Shown piece after piece: positions 26,939 through 36,418 of a DNA stretch of 64,000 bases (the stretch's first letter is position 1; the number at the start of each line of letters is the position of its first letter). The DNA is from Rhodococcus ruber NBRC 15591 (lineage in GTDB: Bacteria > Actinomycetota > Actinomycetes > Mycobacteriales > Mycobacteriaceae). Position numbers and translations under genes: made by a program. The stretch spans positions 1-64,000 of the forward strand of contig NZ_BCXE01000020.1 of NCBI RefSeq assembly GCF_001894945.1, written 5' to 3'. The notes under the pieces were generated by a model. It was not told the origin of the DNA. It was given only the letters and a program-made list of their open reading frames with translations, and made no database searches.

Positions 26939-27322
26939 ATGATCAACTTCCTGGTCCGGCTGGTCCTCAACGCCGTCGCCATCTGGCTGGCGGCCCAGTG
27001 GGTCTCCGGCATCGACTTCACGGGATCCGGCACCGGCGCCACCGACGAGATCATCGCCCTGCTGGTGATCGCGCTCGTCTTCACCGTCGTCAACGCATTC
27101 GTCAAGCCGCTCGTGCAGTTGCTGTCGCTACCGCTGCTCATCCTGACGCTGGGTCTGTTCACCCTCGTCGTGAACGCGCTGATGCTCCTGCTCACCGCAT
27201 GGCTGAGCGAGTTCACCGACTACGGTCTGACCGTCGAGGGCTTCTGGACCGCGTTCTGGGGCGCCCTGATCATCTCGATCGTCAACTGGGCGCTCGGCCT
27301 GCTGGTGCCCGACCGGAAGTGA
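26939..27322 (+). CDS. Phage-holin-family (YvlD-like, PF04020) membrane protein
   Basis: 127 residues from ATG 26939. Four hydrophobic helices with the family hallmarks NFLVRLVLNAVAIWLA at the start, NAFVKPLVQLLSLPLLILTLGLFTLV in the middle and a terminal FWGALIISIVNWALGLL. Despite the family name these are chromosomal membrane proteins of unknown function, not evidence of a prophage. An in-frame ATG at 26921 is a weaker start. It is convergent with menA with a 19-nt gap. Confidence 0.85.
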   Translation: MINFLVRLVLNAVAIWLAAQWVSGIDFTGSGTGATDEIIALLVIALVFTVVNAFVKPLVQLLSLPLLILTLGLFTLVVNALMLLLTAWLSEFTDYGLTVEGFWTAFWGALIISIVNWALGLLVPDRK

Positions 27323-27341
27323 CGTTTGCGGGCGCGACCGC

Positions 27342-28211
27342 TCAGGCGACGAACAGCGCCGCCGCGGTCGCGACGGCCCAGGCCAGCATCGCCACGCCCG
27401 AGTCCCGCAGCGCCGGGATCAGGTGCATACCGAGACCACCGGATCGCACCGGTGCGTGGGCACGCACCGCGAACGGCAGCGCGAGCAGGCCCGCCAGCGC
27501 CCACGGCGTGCGCGCCACCAGGGCCAGCGACGCCACGAACGGCACGGCCAGCAGGATCAGGTGCAGCGTCCGGGTCCGCGGGTCGCCCAACCGCACCGCG
27601 AGCGTGCGCTTGCCCGAGACGGTGTCGGTGGGGATGTCGCGCAGGTTGTTGGCCACCAGCACCGCGCTCGAGAACGAACCCACTGCCACCGCGCACGCCA
27701 GCCCGACCCAGTCGATCCGGCCGGCCTGCACGAACTGCGTGCCCGACACGGCGACCAGCCCGAAGAACACGAACACCGCGACCTCGCCGAACCCGCTGTA
27801 GCCGTAGGGACTGCGTCCGCCGGTGTAGTACCAGGCGCCGGCGATGCACACCGCACCGACCAGGAGCAGCCACCAGGCGCTCGTGAGCGCCAGCGCGATC
27901 CCGGCGATCGCGCCCACTCCGAAGCACACGAACGCGGCCCGCTTGACCGCGGCCGGCGCCGCCGCGCCCGAACCCACCAGCCGCAGCGGACCGACGCGGT
28001 CGTCGTCGGTCCCGCGGATGCCGTCGGAGTAGTCGTTGGCGAAGTTGACCCCGACGATCAGCGCGAGCGCGACCACCAGCGCCAGCAGCGCCTTCCACCA
28101 CACCGCGCCGTCGAGCGCGGCTGCGGCGCCGGTGCCGGCGACGACCGGGGCGATCGCGTTGGGAAGTGTGCGCGGACGGGCGCCTTCGAGCCATTGACCA
28201 GCGGTTGCCAT
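27342..28211 (-). CDS. menA: 1,4-dihydroxy-2-naphthoate polyprenyltransferase
   Basis: Attaches the polyprenyl tail to DHNA, giving demethylmenaquinone at the membrane. 289 residues from ATG 28211; UbiA-family integral membrane protein. The first Asp-rich motif is [17 protein letters not shown] (about 56-72) and the second is [23 protein letters not shown]. The [17 protein letters not shown]-terminus is typical of MenA. The donor is presumably made by the polyprenyl synthase at 48787. menE lies 98 nt upstream on the same strand. Confidence 0.96.
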   Translation of the reverse strand: MATAGQWLEGARPRTLPNAIAPVVAGTGAAAALDGAVWWKALLALVVALALIVGVNFANDYSDGIRGTDDDRVGPLRLVGSGAAAPAAVKRAAFVCFGVGAIAGIALALTSAWWLLLVGAVCIAGAWYYTGGRSPYGYSGFGEVAVFVFFGLVAVSGTQFVQAGRIDWVGLACAVAVGSFSSAVLVANNLRDIPTDTVSGKRTLAVRLGDPRTRTLHLILLAVPFVASLALVARTPWALAGLLALPFAVRAHAPVRSGGLGMHLIPALRDSGVAMLAWAVATAAALFVA

Positions 28212-28309
28212 GCGTCGATCCTGCCATCGAGCGAATAGGGCATCCCGCCGGGCCGAGGAGACGACCGAGGGAGATGACCGATCCGCCCGCTCGGCCGTGA
28301 CGGGCCGAC

Positions 28310-29452
28310 CTACGAGAACCGGGCGACCAGCGCCCGCCGGTCCACCTTGCCGGGGCCGCGCAACGGCAGGGCGGGGACGACGTACAGCGCCCGCGGGGCC
28401 GCGGTGACGTCCAGCGAGGCGCTCGTCCAGGCTCGCAGTTCGTCGAGGGTGGGGGAGGCGCCGGCCTCCGGGACGACGACGACCGCCACCCGCTGGCCGA
28501 GCCGGGGATCGGGCAGGCCGATCACGGCGCACTCGCGGACCGCGGGGTGCTCGAGCAGGACGGCCTCGACGACCTGCGGCACGACGGTGAGGCCGCCCGT
28601 GGAGACGGCCTCGTCCAGGCGCCCCAGGATGCGCAGGACCCCGTCGGCGAGTTCGCCCGCGTCGTCCGTGCGGAACCAGCCGGGCTCCGCGAACGCCGGA
28701 TGATCGGGCAGACCGCGGTAGCCGCGGGCGAGGGTGACCCCGCCGAGCCACACCCGGGACTGCGCGTCGACCCGAACGGTGGTCCCGGCCAGCGGGACTC
28801 CGTCGTACACGCATCCGCCGCACGTCTCGCTCATCCCGTAGGTGCGGACCACGGTGATCCCGGCGTCCCGCGCCCGGCGCAGGACCGGAGCGGGCGTGGC
28901 GGCACCGCCCAGCAGGATCGCATCCAGCTCGGCGAGAGCCGCGACGGCGGCCGGGTGATCGAGGGCCTTGATCAGCTGGGTGGGCACCAGCGACGTGTAG
29001 CGCCGTCCTGCGGGCATCGCGGCGATCGCCGCGGGCAACCGGACCGGATCGAAGCCGCCGGCGACGTCGATCACCACGGGCCCGGTTCCCGCCAGCAGGC
29101 CCCGCAGCAGCACCTGCATGCCGGCGATGTGGTGGGCGGGCAGCGCCAGCAGCCACGAGCCGGGCCCGCCGAGACGCTCGTGCGTGGCGTCCCCGCTGGC
29201 CCGCAGCGCCGCGGCGGTCAACTGGGCGCCCTTCGGGGTGCCCGTGGTGCCCGAGGTGGCGACGACGAGGCCGATGCCGTCGTCGACGGGTTCGCCCGGG
29301 CGCAGGGCCCCGGTCAGTCGCCGGATCTCCCGGTCGTCGGCGGCCGGCACCGGGAGCAGGCCCGGTCCGTCGCCGTCGAGCATGCGCCCGAGTGCGGGCA
29401 GGACCGCCTGCACGGCGTCGCCGGAGGGGACGGGCAGCACCTCGAGGTTCAT
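28310..29452 (-). CDS. menE: o-Succinylbenzoate-CoA ligase
   Basis: Activates o-succinylbenzoate as its CoA thioester with ATP; MenB acts next. 380 residues from ATG 29452, shorter than most acyl-CoA synthetases, as in mycobacterial MenE. The AMP-binding P-loop is SGTTGTPKG at 67-75. The segments [21 protein letters not shown] and [11 protein letters not shown] (adenylation and hinge), and the C-terminal GKVDRRAL with catalytic Lys follow. The start overlaps the upstream DUF3349 stop by ATGA. Confidence 0.95.
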   Translation of the reverse strand: MNLEVLPVPSGDAVQAVLPALGRMLDGDGPGLLPVPAADDREIRRLTGALRPGEPVDDGIGLVVATSGTTGTPKGAQLTAAALRASGDATHERLGGPGSWLLALPAHHIAGMQVLLRGLLAGTGPVVIDVAGGFDPVRLPAAIAAMPAGRRYTSLVPTQLIKALDHPAAVAALAELDAILLGGAATPAPVLRRARDAGITVVRTYGMSETCGGCVYDGVPLAGTTVRVDAQSRVWLGGVTLARGYRGLPDHPAFAEPGWFRTDDAGELADGVLRILGRLDEAVSTGGLTVVPQVVEAVLLEHPAVRECAVIGLPDPRLGQRVAVVVVPEAGASPTLDELRAWTSASLDVTAAPRALYVVPALPLRGPGKVDRRALVARFS

Positions 29453-29748
29453 GTGGCGGGGCCGGTGAGGGGCCACCCTCCGGTCTCGAGGTGCCGGCGC
29501 ACCCGGTCGATGTCCTGTTCGAGCGGCATCTCGTTGGTGATCTTCGTGATCAGCACGGCGATGTCCGTCTTCGAGATGGGCAGGTCCCCGTCGTCGACGA
29601 GGGCGTGCGCGACCTGGTCGACCTCGTCCTCCGACAGCCGCCGGCTGAGCAGCGCGAACAGCGGCACGTAGTCCTGTTCCGGCACGCCCTCCGGGTAACC
29701 GGCACGCAGCCATTCGATGATGGAGGTGAGGAACGGCGGAAGCGTCAC
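29449..29748 (-). CDS. DUF3349 protein, copy 1
   Basis: 99 residues from GTG 29748 with GGAGG upstream. Core signature [34 protein letters not shown]3349 proteins are small helical actinobacterial proteins of unknown function, seen beside menE/pitA in mycobacteria. Its stop overlaps menE and its start lies 12 nt after a paralogue, so it belongs to one transcript with both. Confidence 0.85.
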   Translation of the reverse strand: MTLPPFLTSIIEWLRAGYPEGVPEQDYVPLFALLSRRLSEDEVDQVAHALVDDGDLPISKTDIAVLITKITNEMPLEQDIDRVRRHLETGGWPLTGPAT

Positions 29749-29760
29749 GGGGGCACCTCC

Positions 29761-30099
29761 TCAGTCCGTCCCGTCGTCGCCGGTCACCACGGTCCCGTCC
29801 TCGGCGACCACCGGCCAGCCCCCCGCGGCGAGGTGCCCGGCGACTCGTTCGAGGTCCTCCTCCGACGGTTCCTCGTGGAGCACGCCGGCGATGATCTGCT
29901 CGAGCGTGTCGTAGTCGACGTGGCGCTCGGGATGCTCGTGGGCCGTGGCGATCGACATCTCGCACACTTCGGCGATCTCCTCGTCCGTCAGACGCCGGCG
30001 CAGCACGGCGAGCAGCGCGAAGTGATCCTTGGCCGGGATGCCTTCCGGGTAGCCGGCACGCAGCCAGTCGAGGACCGAACGGAGCGAGTACTTGGGCAA
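29761..30099 (-). CDS. DUF3349 protein, copy 2
   Basis: 112 residues, apparently with a TTG start at 30099 ([22 protein letters not shown]). It is clearly homologous to the neighbouring 99-residue protein: [31 protein letters not shown] matches its core almost position for position. Tandem duplication is the simplest origin. Its acidic C-terminus differs. No function is known. Confidence 0.83.
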   Translation of the reverse strand: MPKYSLRSVLDWLRAGYPEGIPAKDHFALLAVLRRRLTDEEIAEVCEMSIATAHEHPERHVDYDTLEQIIAGVLHEEPSEEDLERVAGHLAAGGWPVVAEDGTVVTGDDGTD

Positions 30100-30136
30100 T
30101 GTCTTTCTTTCATGGGACGGACGGCGGGGCGGTGGC

Positions 30137-30400
30137 TCAGAAGAGGTCGAGGCCGAAGGTGCTCGACAGGAAATCCGAGGCCAGCAACAGTATCCCCGCG
30201 ACGATCGCGATCAGCACGACGGCGAAGCAGACGACGGCACCGGCGATGCCGAGCGGGTTCGGCCGGGCCTGCTCACCTGCGCGGCCCGCCACGAGCGAGC
30301 GCATGCCGAGCGCGAAGACGGCCGGCAGGCCCGCCCCGAAGAAGAGGCCGACGAGGACGACCTGCCACAGCGAGCTCAGGGTGTTCGTCAACAGGGTCAC
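30137..30400 (-). CDS. Small membrane protein with two TM helices, downstream of pitA
   Basis: 87 residues from GTG 30400, overlapping the pitA stop as GTGA. Helices near 8-30 (LSSLWQVVLVGLFFGAGLPAVFALGM) and 51-73 (AGAVVCFAVVLIAIVAGILLLA) flank an arginine-bearing loop. Position and size match Rv0544c next to Rv0545c. Translational coupling suggests a role with the phosphate transporter, but none is established. Confidence 0.8.
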   Translation of the reverse strand: MTLLTNTLSSLWQVVLVGLFFGAGLPAVFALGMRSLVAGRAGEQARPNPLGIAGAVVCFAVVLIAIVAGILLLASDFLSSTFGLDLF

Positions 30401-31623
30401 GGGCGTCCCTCCGTGGGAGTGGTCGGTGCGGCCGGCACGTCCTCGGGCGCCGGGACCGGGGCCGGGGCCGGGGCCGGGGTCTGCGCGGGAGCGAGCTTGC
30501 CGTCCCACTCCGCGGTGACGTTGGAGGCGTCGATCGGCTGCCGGCGCGAGCGCACGTACATCAGCAGCGACAACGCGCACAGCACCGCGAACACCACCAC
30601 CACGCCCGGCAGGCCGCCGATCAGATGGGCCAGCCCCCAGCACAGGGCGCCGACGAGAGCCGCCGACGGCAGGGTGATCAGCCAGGCCACGGCCATGCGG
30701 CCGGCGACGCCCCAGCGCACGTTCGCCGAGCGGGTGCCCAGGCCGGACCCCAGGATCGACCCGGTCGCCACGTGGGTGGTCGACAGGGGCAGGCCGAAGT
30801 GGCTGGAGGTGAGGATGATCGCGGCCGACGACGACTCGGCCGCCATGCCCTGCGGGGGTGCGATCTCCACCAGCCCCTTGCCGAGCGTGCGGATGATGCG
30901 CCAGCCGCCGAGGTACGTGCCCAGGGCGATCGCGACGGCGCAGGAGAACTTCACCCAGAACGGCATCTCCGCGTCGGCGGTGATGCTGCCGTGCGCGACG
31001 AGCGCCAGGAAGATCACGCCCATCGTCTTCTGCGCGTCGTTGGTGCCGTGCGCGAGCGAGACCATCGAGGCCGAGCCGATCTGGCCGACGCGGAAGCCGT
31101 GACCGCGCGTCTCGTCGGGCACCGCGCGGGTGATGCGGTGCACCGACCAGGTGCCCACCGTGGCGACGAGGGCCGCGACCACCGGCGCCAGCAGCGCCGG
31201 AATGATCACCTTGCCGATCACTCCGTCCCACACCACGCCGCCGATTCCGAGCGACGCCAGGGCCGCGCCGATGAGGCCGCCGAACAGCGCGTGCGACGAG
31301 CTCGACGGCAGGCCGAACAGCCACGTCGCGAGGTTCCAGAGGATGCCGCCGACGAGACCGGCGAACACGATGAGCAGCAGGGCCTCGCCGCCGGTGCTGT
31401 CCAGGTTCACGACGCCCTTGGCGACCGTCGCGGCGACCTCGACCGACAGGAACGCGCCGACCAGGTTCAGCGAGGCGGAGAGGGCGACCGCGACCTTCGG
31501 TTTCAGGGCGCCGGTGGCGATCGATGTCGCCATCGCGTTCCCGGTGTCGTGGAAGCCGTTGGTGAAGTCGAATGCGAGGGCAGTGACTACCACCACCAGG
31601 AGGACGACAAGCTCTGCGGTCAC
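30397..31623 (-). CDS. pitA: Low-affinity inorganic phosphate transporter, PitA family
   Basis: 408 residues if started at GTG 31623 (VTAELVVLLVVVVTALAFDFTNGFHDT), which aligns with the usual Pit N-terminus; the open frame extends 41 residues further to 31746 but that part has no Pit character. Duplicated Pit signatures are visible: FTNGFHDTGNAMATSI and SHGTND-like LAHGTNDAQKTMGVI, plus GLPSSSSHALFGG and GLPLSTTHVATGSI. About ten TM helices. Imports phosphate (metal-phosphate) with protons. Confidence 0.92.
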   Translation of the reverse strand: MTAELVVLLVVVVTALAFDFTNGFHDTGNAMATSIATGALKPKVAVALSASLNLVGAFLSVEVAATVAKGVVNLDSTGGEALLLIVFAGLVGGILWNLATWLFGLPSSSSHALFGGLIGAALASLGIGGVVWDGVIGKVIIPALLAPVVAALVATVGTWSVHRITRAVPDETRGHGFRVGQIGSASMVSLAHGTNDAQKTMGVIFLALVAHGSITADAEMPFWVKFSCAVAIALGTYLGGWRIIRTLGKGLVEIAPPQGMAAESSSAAIILTSSHFGLPLSTTHVATGSILGSGLGTRSANVRWGVAGRMAVAWLITLPSAALVGALCWGLAHLIGGLPGVVVVFAVLCALSLLMYVRSRRQPIDASNVTAEWDGKLAPAQTPAPAPAPVPAPEDVPAAPTTPTEGRP

Positions 31624-31747
31624 ATCTGCCGATTGTGAGGTAGCCGGTGGGTAAAAGTACAGCGACGGGTCGGTGAACACCGACACCTCGAGGGTTCCGC
31701 CGGTGGCAGGGTGCCCGCGGCGGTTCCCCGCTGTGCGGAGATTCACT

Positions 31748-31759
31748 CACCGATCGGTG
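31748..31759. promoter_or_regulatory. 12-bp perfect palindrome in the pitA / ABC operon divergent region
   Basis: CACCGATCGGTG lies between the divergent pitA and substrate-binding-protein genes (275-nt gap, 31624-31898). It may be an operator for either. A possible -10 TAGCTT for the ABC operon is at 31826-31831. Nothing else in the gap is recognisable. Confidence 0.4.
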
Positions 31760-31898
31760 TGTGACCGACTTCACCGCAGGTCTCACTGACCGGGAATCCC
31801 ACGTCGCGGCCTCCGCGGCCCTGGCTAGCTTTCGCCGCACCACCCCTCCCGCGCCGACCGCCGGACAGGGGTTGCTGTGACGAAGGAGACACCCGACC

Positions 31899-33317
31899 TT
31901 GAACAAGCACACACTCGCCAGGACCGTGCTGGCGCTCACGGCCTCTGTCGCGTTGCTCTCGGCCTGTGCCGGCGAACGCGGCGCCGACCCGTCGGGCGGG
32001 GCCGGCACCGGCGGCACCGGAGCCGCCGCGGCCGACACCCTCGCGGTGGACAAGTTCGGCACCCTGGACTCGCCGTGCGGCGAAGGCGACGCCACGGGTG
32101 CCACCGACCAGGGCGTGACCGACACCGAGATCAGGATCGGCTACGGCGACGACCGCGGCTACGCCAAGAGCCCCGGCCTGAACAAGGAGATGTCCGACGC
32201 CGTCTCCGCGATGATCGACTGGTGCAACGCCCAGGGCGGCATCAACGGGCGCACCATCGTCGGCACCGACTACGACGCCGCGATGACCCAGGCCAACTCG
32301 GTCATGCAGGATGCGTGCCGCTCCGAGTTCATGATGGTCGGTCACGGCTTCGCGATGGACCAGACCGCCGAGCAGACCCGCGTGGCCTGCAACCTCGCGG
32401 CGGTGCCCGGGTTCACCGTGTCCCCGGAAGCGGCCAACGGCCCGATGACCTACCAGGGCGTGCCGTTCCCCGTGGACTACGCCAACGGCTCGGCCTGGTT
32501 CCAGCTGGCACAGCTGCGGCCGGACCTGAAGGACAAGTTCGACCTCGTCGGCAGCACGATGCCGACGATCGTCACGTCCCTGACGAAGGTGCGCTCGATC
32601 GCCGAGGCCGCGGGGTTCGAGCTGAAGAACTGCGGCGTCACCATCAACTACGACGGCGAGGCCAGCTACGTCCCGTTCGCCGAGAAGTTCAAGGAGTGCG
32701 GCGTCGAAGGCCTGTGGACCTCCCGGTCGCCCGTGCCGAACGAACTGAACTTCTTCAAGGCACTCGGACAGGTCGGCATCGATCCCGTCCTGATGGGTGA
32801 GGCCACCTGGTACGGCGAGACCGTCAAGGAGGCCAACGCCGGGGGTCTGCTCGACAACCTGTACGCGGGCATGGGCTTCCAGATGCTCGAGAACGCCGAC
32901 AAGGTGCCGGCCGTCCAGCAGTACGTCGACCTCGTCGAGGAGCAGGGCGGCAAGACCGCGTTGCTGGGCATGCAGGCCACCTCGTCGTTCCTGCTGTGGG
33001 CCACCGCGGCGAAGGAGTGCGGGTCGGACCTGACCCGGCAGTGCATGATCGACGAGCTCTCGCAGATCCACGAGTGGGACGGCGGCGGTCTGCACGCCGT
33101 CACCGATCCCGGCGCCAACATGCCCGCCAAGTGCGGCCTGATGGTCTCGCTGAAGGGCGACGCGTACGCGCAGGCATTCCCGCAGTCCTCCGGGGAGTTC
33201 GAATGCAGCGACGAGTACCTCGTCGCCACCGCACCCGAGACGTGGGGCACCGAACTCGGTCCCGACCGGATCGCCACCAAGTTCATGAACCCGAACGTGC
33301 TCGCGCCGCAGGACTGA
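31899..33317 (+). CDS. Branched-chain amino acid-type ABC transporter substrate-binding lipoprotein
   Basis: 472 residues from TTG 31899, with GAAGGAG at 31881-31887. Signal peptide with lipobox LSAC (Cys23). A mature periplasmic-binding-protein type I (LivK/AmiC-like) domain starts with TDTEIRIGYGDDRGYAKSPG and has the GRTIVGTDYDAAMTQANSVMQDAC segment. The ligand may be an amino acid, amide or aromatic compound; this subfamily in actinobacteria is not limited to branched-chain residues. First gene of a five-gene transporter operon. Confidence 0.88.
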   Translation: MNKHTLARTVLALTASVALLSACAGERGADPSGGAGTGGTGAAAADTLAVDKFGTLDSPCGEGDATGATDQGVTDTEIRIGYGDDRGYAKSPGLNKEMSDAVSAMIDWCNAQGGINGRTIVGTDYDAAMTQANSVMQDACRSEFMMVGHGFAMDQTAEQTRVACNLAAVPGFTVSPEAANGPMTYQGVPFPVDYANGSAWFQLAQLRPDLKDKFDLVGSTMPTIVTSLTKVRSIAEAAGFELKNCGVTINYDGEASYVPFAEKFKECGVEGLWTSRSPVPNELNFFKALGQVGIDPVLMGEATWYGETVKEANAGGLLDNLYAGMGFQMLENADKVPAVQQYVDLVEEQGGKTALLGMQATSSFLLWATAAKECGSDLTRQCMIDELSQIHEWDGGGLHAVTDPGANMPAKCGLMVSLKGDAYAQAFPQSSGEFECSDEYLVATAPETWGTELGPDRIATKFMNPNVLAPQD

Positions 33318-33402
33318 CCGGCCTGCACCGACCGGCGGGGCGGTGCCCGCGCGGCACCGCCCCGCCTCCACACGACCGGTTCTCTACCGACAGGGCTTCA
33401 CC

Positions 33403-35688
33403 ATGAACACATTCGTGACGTTCACGATCCTGGGCCTCGTGCTCGGGTCCGTGTACGCGATCGCGGCCTCCGGGCTCGTTCTGACCTACAACACCTCCGG
33501 AATCTTCAACTTCGCGCACGGCGCCCAGGCGATGCTCGGCGCGTTCCTCTACTGGCAGCTCACGGCCGGCTGGGGGCTGCCCGTCCCGCTGGCCCTGCTG
33601 GTGGTGCTGTTCCTCGCGGGGCCGCTCATGGGCCTGGCGCTGTACGTGGTGATCATGCGGGGCCTGCGGGACACCGCCGAGGTCACCAAGATCGTCGTGA
33701 CCGTCTCGATCATGCTGGGGATGCTGTTCCTGTCCCAGTGGTTCTGGCATCCCGAGAAGCCCCGCTCGCTGGGCATGTTCTTCGGCGACGACACGGGAAT
33801 CCGGGTGCTCGGCGCGTTCGTCCGCGTCCACGAGATCCTGTGCGTGCTCGCGGCCGTCGGGATCGCGGTGGGATTGCGCATGCTCTTCCAGCGCACCCGG
33901 ACCGGCGCCACGATGCGCGGCGTCGTCGACGATCCCGACCTGCTGCGTCTCAACGGGCACAACCCCGAACGGATCGCGGCGTTCTCCTGGGCGCTCGGCT
34001 CCACGCTCGCCGTCCTCGCCGGCGTGCTGATCACCCCGATCAGCGGCGGCAGCCTCGAGGCCAACATGCTCACCCTGCTCGTCATCGACGCGTTCGCGGC
34101 CGCCATGTTCGGCCGGCTCAGCTCGATCCCGCGCACCTTCGTCGGTGCCGTCGTCCTCGGCCTCGCCGGCGCCTACCTGATCGGCTACGCCCCCTCCTCG
34201 TGGGCGTGGACGTCGAATCTGCGTGTCTCGCTGCCCATGGTGGCGTTGTTCGTGGTGCTGATCGTGCTGCCCCAGGACCGGCTGCGCGGCGCCGCGATGC
34301 GCACCCGCGAGCGCTACCACGTGCCGAGCGTCCGCAAGGCCGTGGTGTGGGCGGTCGCTCTCGTGGCCATCGTCTACCTCATCCGCCTGCTCATGGTGGA
34401 ATCCGCGATCACCACCTTCACCCTCGGCATGACCTTCGCGATCGTCGCGCTGTCGCTGACCCTGCTCACCGGGTACGCGGGGGAGATGAACCTCGCCCCG
34501 CTGTCGTTCGGGGCGATCGCCACGATCGTCGTGTTCCACTTCGGGATCACCGGCACCGGACTCGACCAGCGGCTGACCGTGTGGGGTGTGCTGCTCGCCG
34601 TGGTCGTCACCGCGCTCGTCGGCGGGCTCGTCGCGCTCCCGGCGCTACGCCTGCGCGGCCTGTACCTCGCGCTCGCCACCATGGCCTTCGGCGTGTTCGT
34701 CTCCAACATGGTGCTGCGCGACACCACCGAACACGAACTGTTCGGCGTCGAGTTCTCGATCTTCACGGGCGGTTCGCTCGTGATCCCGCCGCTGCGGATC
34801 GGCCCGCTCGACCTGCAGGACGAGACGACGTTCCTCATGACGGCGACGGTGCTGTTCGCGCTGCTCGGTGTCGGGGTCGTCGCCCTGCGCAACAGGGGCT
34901 ACGGACGTCGCCTGGCGGCCATGAAGGACAGCCCCGCCGCATCGGCCATGCTCGGGCAGAACCTGATCACCCTCAAGCTGAGCGTGTTCATGCTCTCGGC
35001 CGCCATCGCCGGACTCGGCGGTGTGCTGATGTCGAGCGCCACCGGTGCCGTCGCGGGCGAGAACTTCAACATCATCGTGAGCCTGACCCTGCTCATGCTC
35101 ACCGTCGTCGCGGGCATCGGGTACGTCAGCGGCGCACTGTTCGGCGGTGTCATGGCCGGCGTGGGCTTCGCGGTCATCATGGTCTCGTTCAACAACCTCG
35201 CCAAGACGCAGCCCGAACTCGAGGGCCTGTACCTGCTGCTGGGCAACATCGCCGCCGTCAGCCCCGCGCTGATCGGTATCGGGGTGGGTCACAATCCGTC
35301 CGGCAGCGTGCACCAGATGGTCGAGGGTTACCGCCGTCTGCTCTCCGCCCGGCCGGTGCTGTACGGCGGCGGCGCGGCGATCGCGCTGCTCTACGTCCTG
35401 GCCCTGACGGGCGTCCTGGGCAACTGGTGGTTCGCGGCCCTGACCATCACGATCGTGTTCCTGCTGCCCGTCGTCGGCGAGTGGCTCATGCCCGGTGCGG
35501 TGCTCGGCGCCGACGAAATGGAACGGCGCCGCACCACCCCGCCCGAACTCGTCGGTCTCGACGAGCCGTACACGGCCGAGGGGCGCTACCGCCTCGACCG
35601 GGAACTGGGCCTGCCCGCGGCACGGCCCACCCCGGCGGCGCCCGAATCGTCCGCGAGCGTCGCGAAGGAGCTGAGCGCGCATGTCTGA
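33403..35688 (+). CDS. Fused LivH-LivM ABC permease
   Basis: 761 residues from ATG 33403. The N-terminal half (about 1-290) is LivH-like (VLTYNTSGIFNFAHGAQAMLGA). The C-terminal half (about 325-640) is LivM-like (LTLLTGYAGEMNLAPLSFGAIA and GRRLAAMKDSPAASAMLGQN). Normally these are separate subunits forming the heterodimeric channel; here one chain provides both. A hydrophilic C-terminal tail of about 60 residues follows the last helices. The stop overlaps the next ATPase gene by 8 nt. Confidence 0.92.
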   Translation: MNTFVTFTILGLVLGSVYAIAASGLVLTYNTSGIFNFAHGAQAMLGAFLYWQLTAGWGLPVPLALLVVLFLAGPLMGLALYVVIMRGLRDTAEVTKIVVTVSIMLGMLFLSQWFWHPEKPRSLGMFFGDDTGIRVLGAFVRVHEILCVLAAVGIAVGLRMLFQRTRTGATMRGVVDDPDLLRLNGHNPERIAAFSWALGSTLAVLAGVLITPISGGSLEANMLTLLVIDAFAAAMFGRLSSIPRTFVGAVVLGLAGAYLIGYAPSSWAWTSNLRVSLPMVALFVVLIVLPQDRLRGAAMRTRERYHVPSVRKAVVWAVALVAIVYLIRLLMVESAITTFTLGMTFAIVALSLTLLTGYAGEMNLAPLSFGAIATIVVFHFGITGTGLDQRLTVWGVLLAVVVTALVGGLVALPALRLRGLYLALATMAFGVFVSNMVLRDTTEHELFGVEFSIFTGGSLVIPPLRIGPLDLQDETTFLMTATVLFALLGVGVVALRNRGYGRRLAAMKDSPAASAMLGQNLITLKLSVFMLSAAIAGLGGVLMSSATGAVAGENFNIIVSLTLLMLTVVAGIGYVSGALFGGVMAGVGFAVIMVSFNNLAKTQPELEGLYLLLGNIAAVSPALIGIGVGHNPSGSVHQMVEGYRRLLSARPVLYGGGAAIALLYVLALTGVLGNWWFAALTITIVFLLPVVGEWLMPGAVLGADEMERRRTTPPELVGLDEPYTAEGRYRLDRELGLPAARPTPAAPESSASVAKELSAHV

Positions 35689-36418
35689 CACCCTGCTCGA
35701 GACCCGGGGCATCACGGTCCGGTTCGGCGGGCACACCGCCGTCGACGACGTGAGCCTCACCGTCGCCGCGGGCACCGTGACGGGGCTGATCGGCCCCAAC
35801 GGTGCCGGCAAGACCACCCTGTTCAACACCGTCACCGGACTGCAGAAGCCGACCGCCGGGCAGGTGCTGCTCGACGGCGTCGACCTCACCCGCGCCGCGC
35901 CCTACAAGCGCGCCCGGCGCGGACTGGCCCGCACCTTCCAGCGGCTCGAGCTGTTCCTGTCGCTGTCGGTGCGCGACAACCTCCGGGTCGCCGGCGACAT
36001 GCACCGCACCGCGACCCGTGCGCGGCACGACATCGACGCCGAGACCGACCGGCTGCTCGACCTGACCGGACTCACGGACGTCGCGGACATGGACGTCTCC
36101 GACATTCCCACCGGCCGCGCCCGCGTCGTCGAGGTCGCGCGGGCGCTGATGACCCGGCCGCGGGTGCTGCTGCTCGACGAACCGGCGTCCGGACAGACGG
36201 AACAGGAGACCGACGACTTCGCGGACCTGCTGTGTCGGCTCGCGGACGACGGCCTCGGGATCTGCCTCGTCGAGCACGACCTGCCGCTGGTGATGCGGGT
36301 GTGCTCGCGCATCCACGTCCTCGACTACGGCGCGCTCATCGCCTCGGGCAGCCCCGAGCAGATCCGCAACGACCCCGCGGTGATCGCCGCGTACATCGGA
36401 ACCGAGGAGGTGGCATGA
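35681..36418 (+). CDS. ABC transporter ATP-binding protein, LivG-like
   Basis: 245 residues. Walker A GPNGAGKTT at 38-46, the Q-loop in RGLARTFQRLELF, a degenerate signature DIPTGRARVVEVARAL and Walker B VLLLDEPASGQTE. The family normally has LPYGxQR at the signature, so the change is within LivG habit. The H-loop is LVEHDLPLVM. It powers the fused permease together with the second ATPase, with which it overlaps by ATGA. Confidence 0.92.
   Translation: MSDTLLETRGITVRFGGHTAVDDVSLTVAAGTVTGLIGPNGAGKTTLFNTVTGLQKPTAGQVLLDGVDLTRAAPYKRARRGLARTFQRLELFLSLSVRDNLRVAGDMHRTATRARHDIDAETDRLLDLTGLTDVADMDVSDIPTGRARVVEVARALMTRPRVLLLDEPASGQTEQETDDFADLLCRLADDGLGICLVEHDLPLVMRVCSRIHVLDYGALIASGSPEQIRNDPAVIAAYIGTEEVA

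Noticed and set aside
26939-27322. Prophage remnant suggested by the phage-holin family name
   Set aside because: The PF04020/YvlD family is chromosomal and no other phage gene or attachment site is present.
31624-31746. 41-residue N-terminal extension of PitA from the upstream ATG
   Set aside because: The extension is hydrophilic and lacks Pit features; GTG 31623 begins the conserved first helix. The choice is by family alignment from memory, since no good ribosome-binding site is seen.
33403-35688. Frameshift or missing stop joining two permease genes
   Set aside because: The linker and both halves are continuous in one frame with normal codon use, and fused LivHM permeases are known in actinobacteria.
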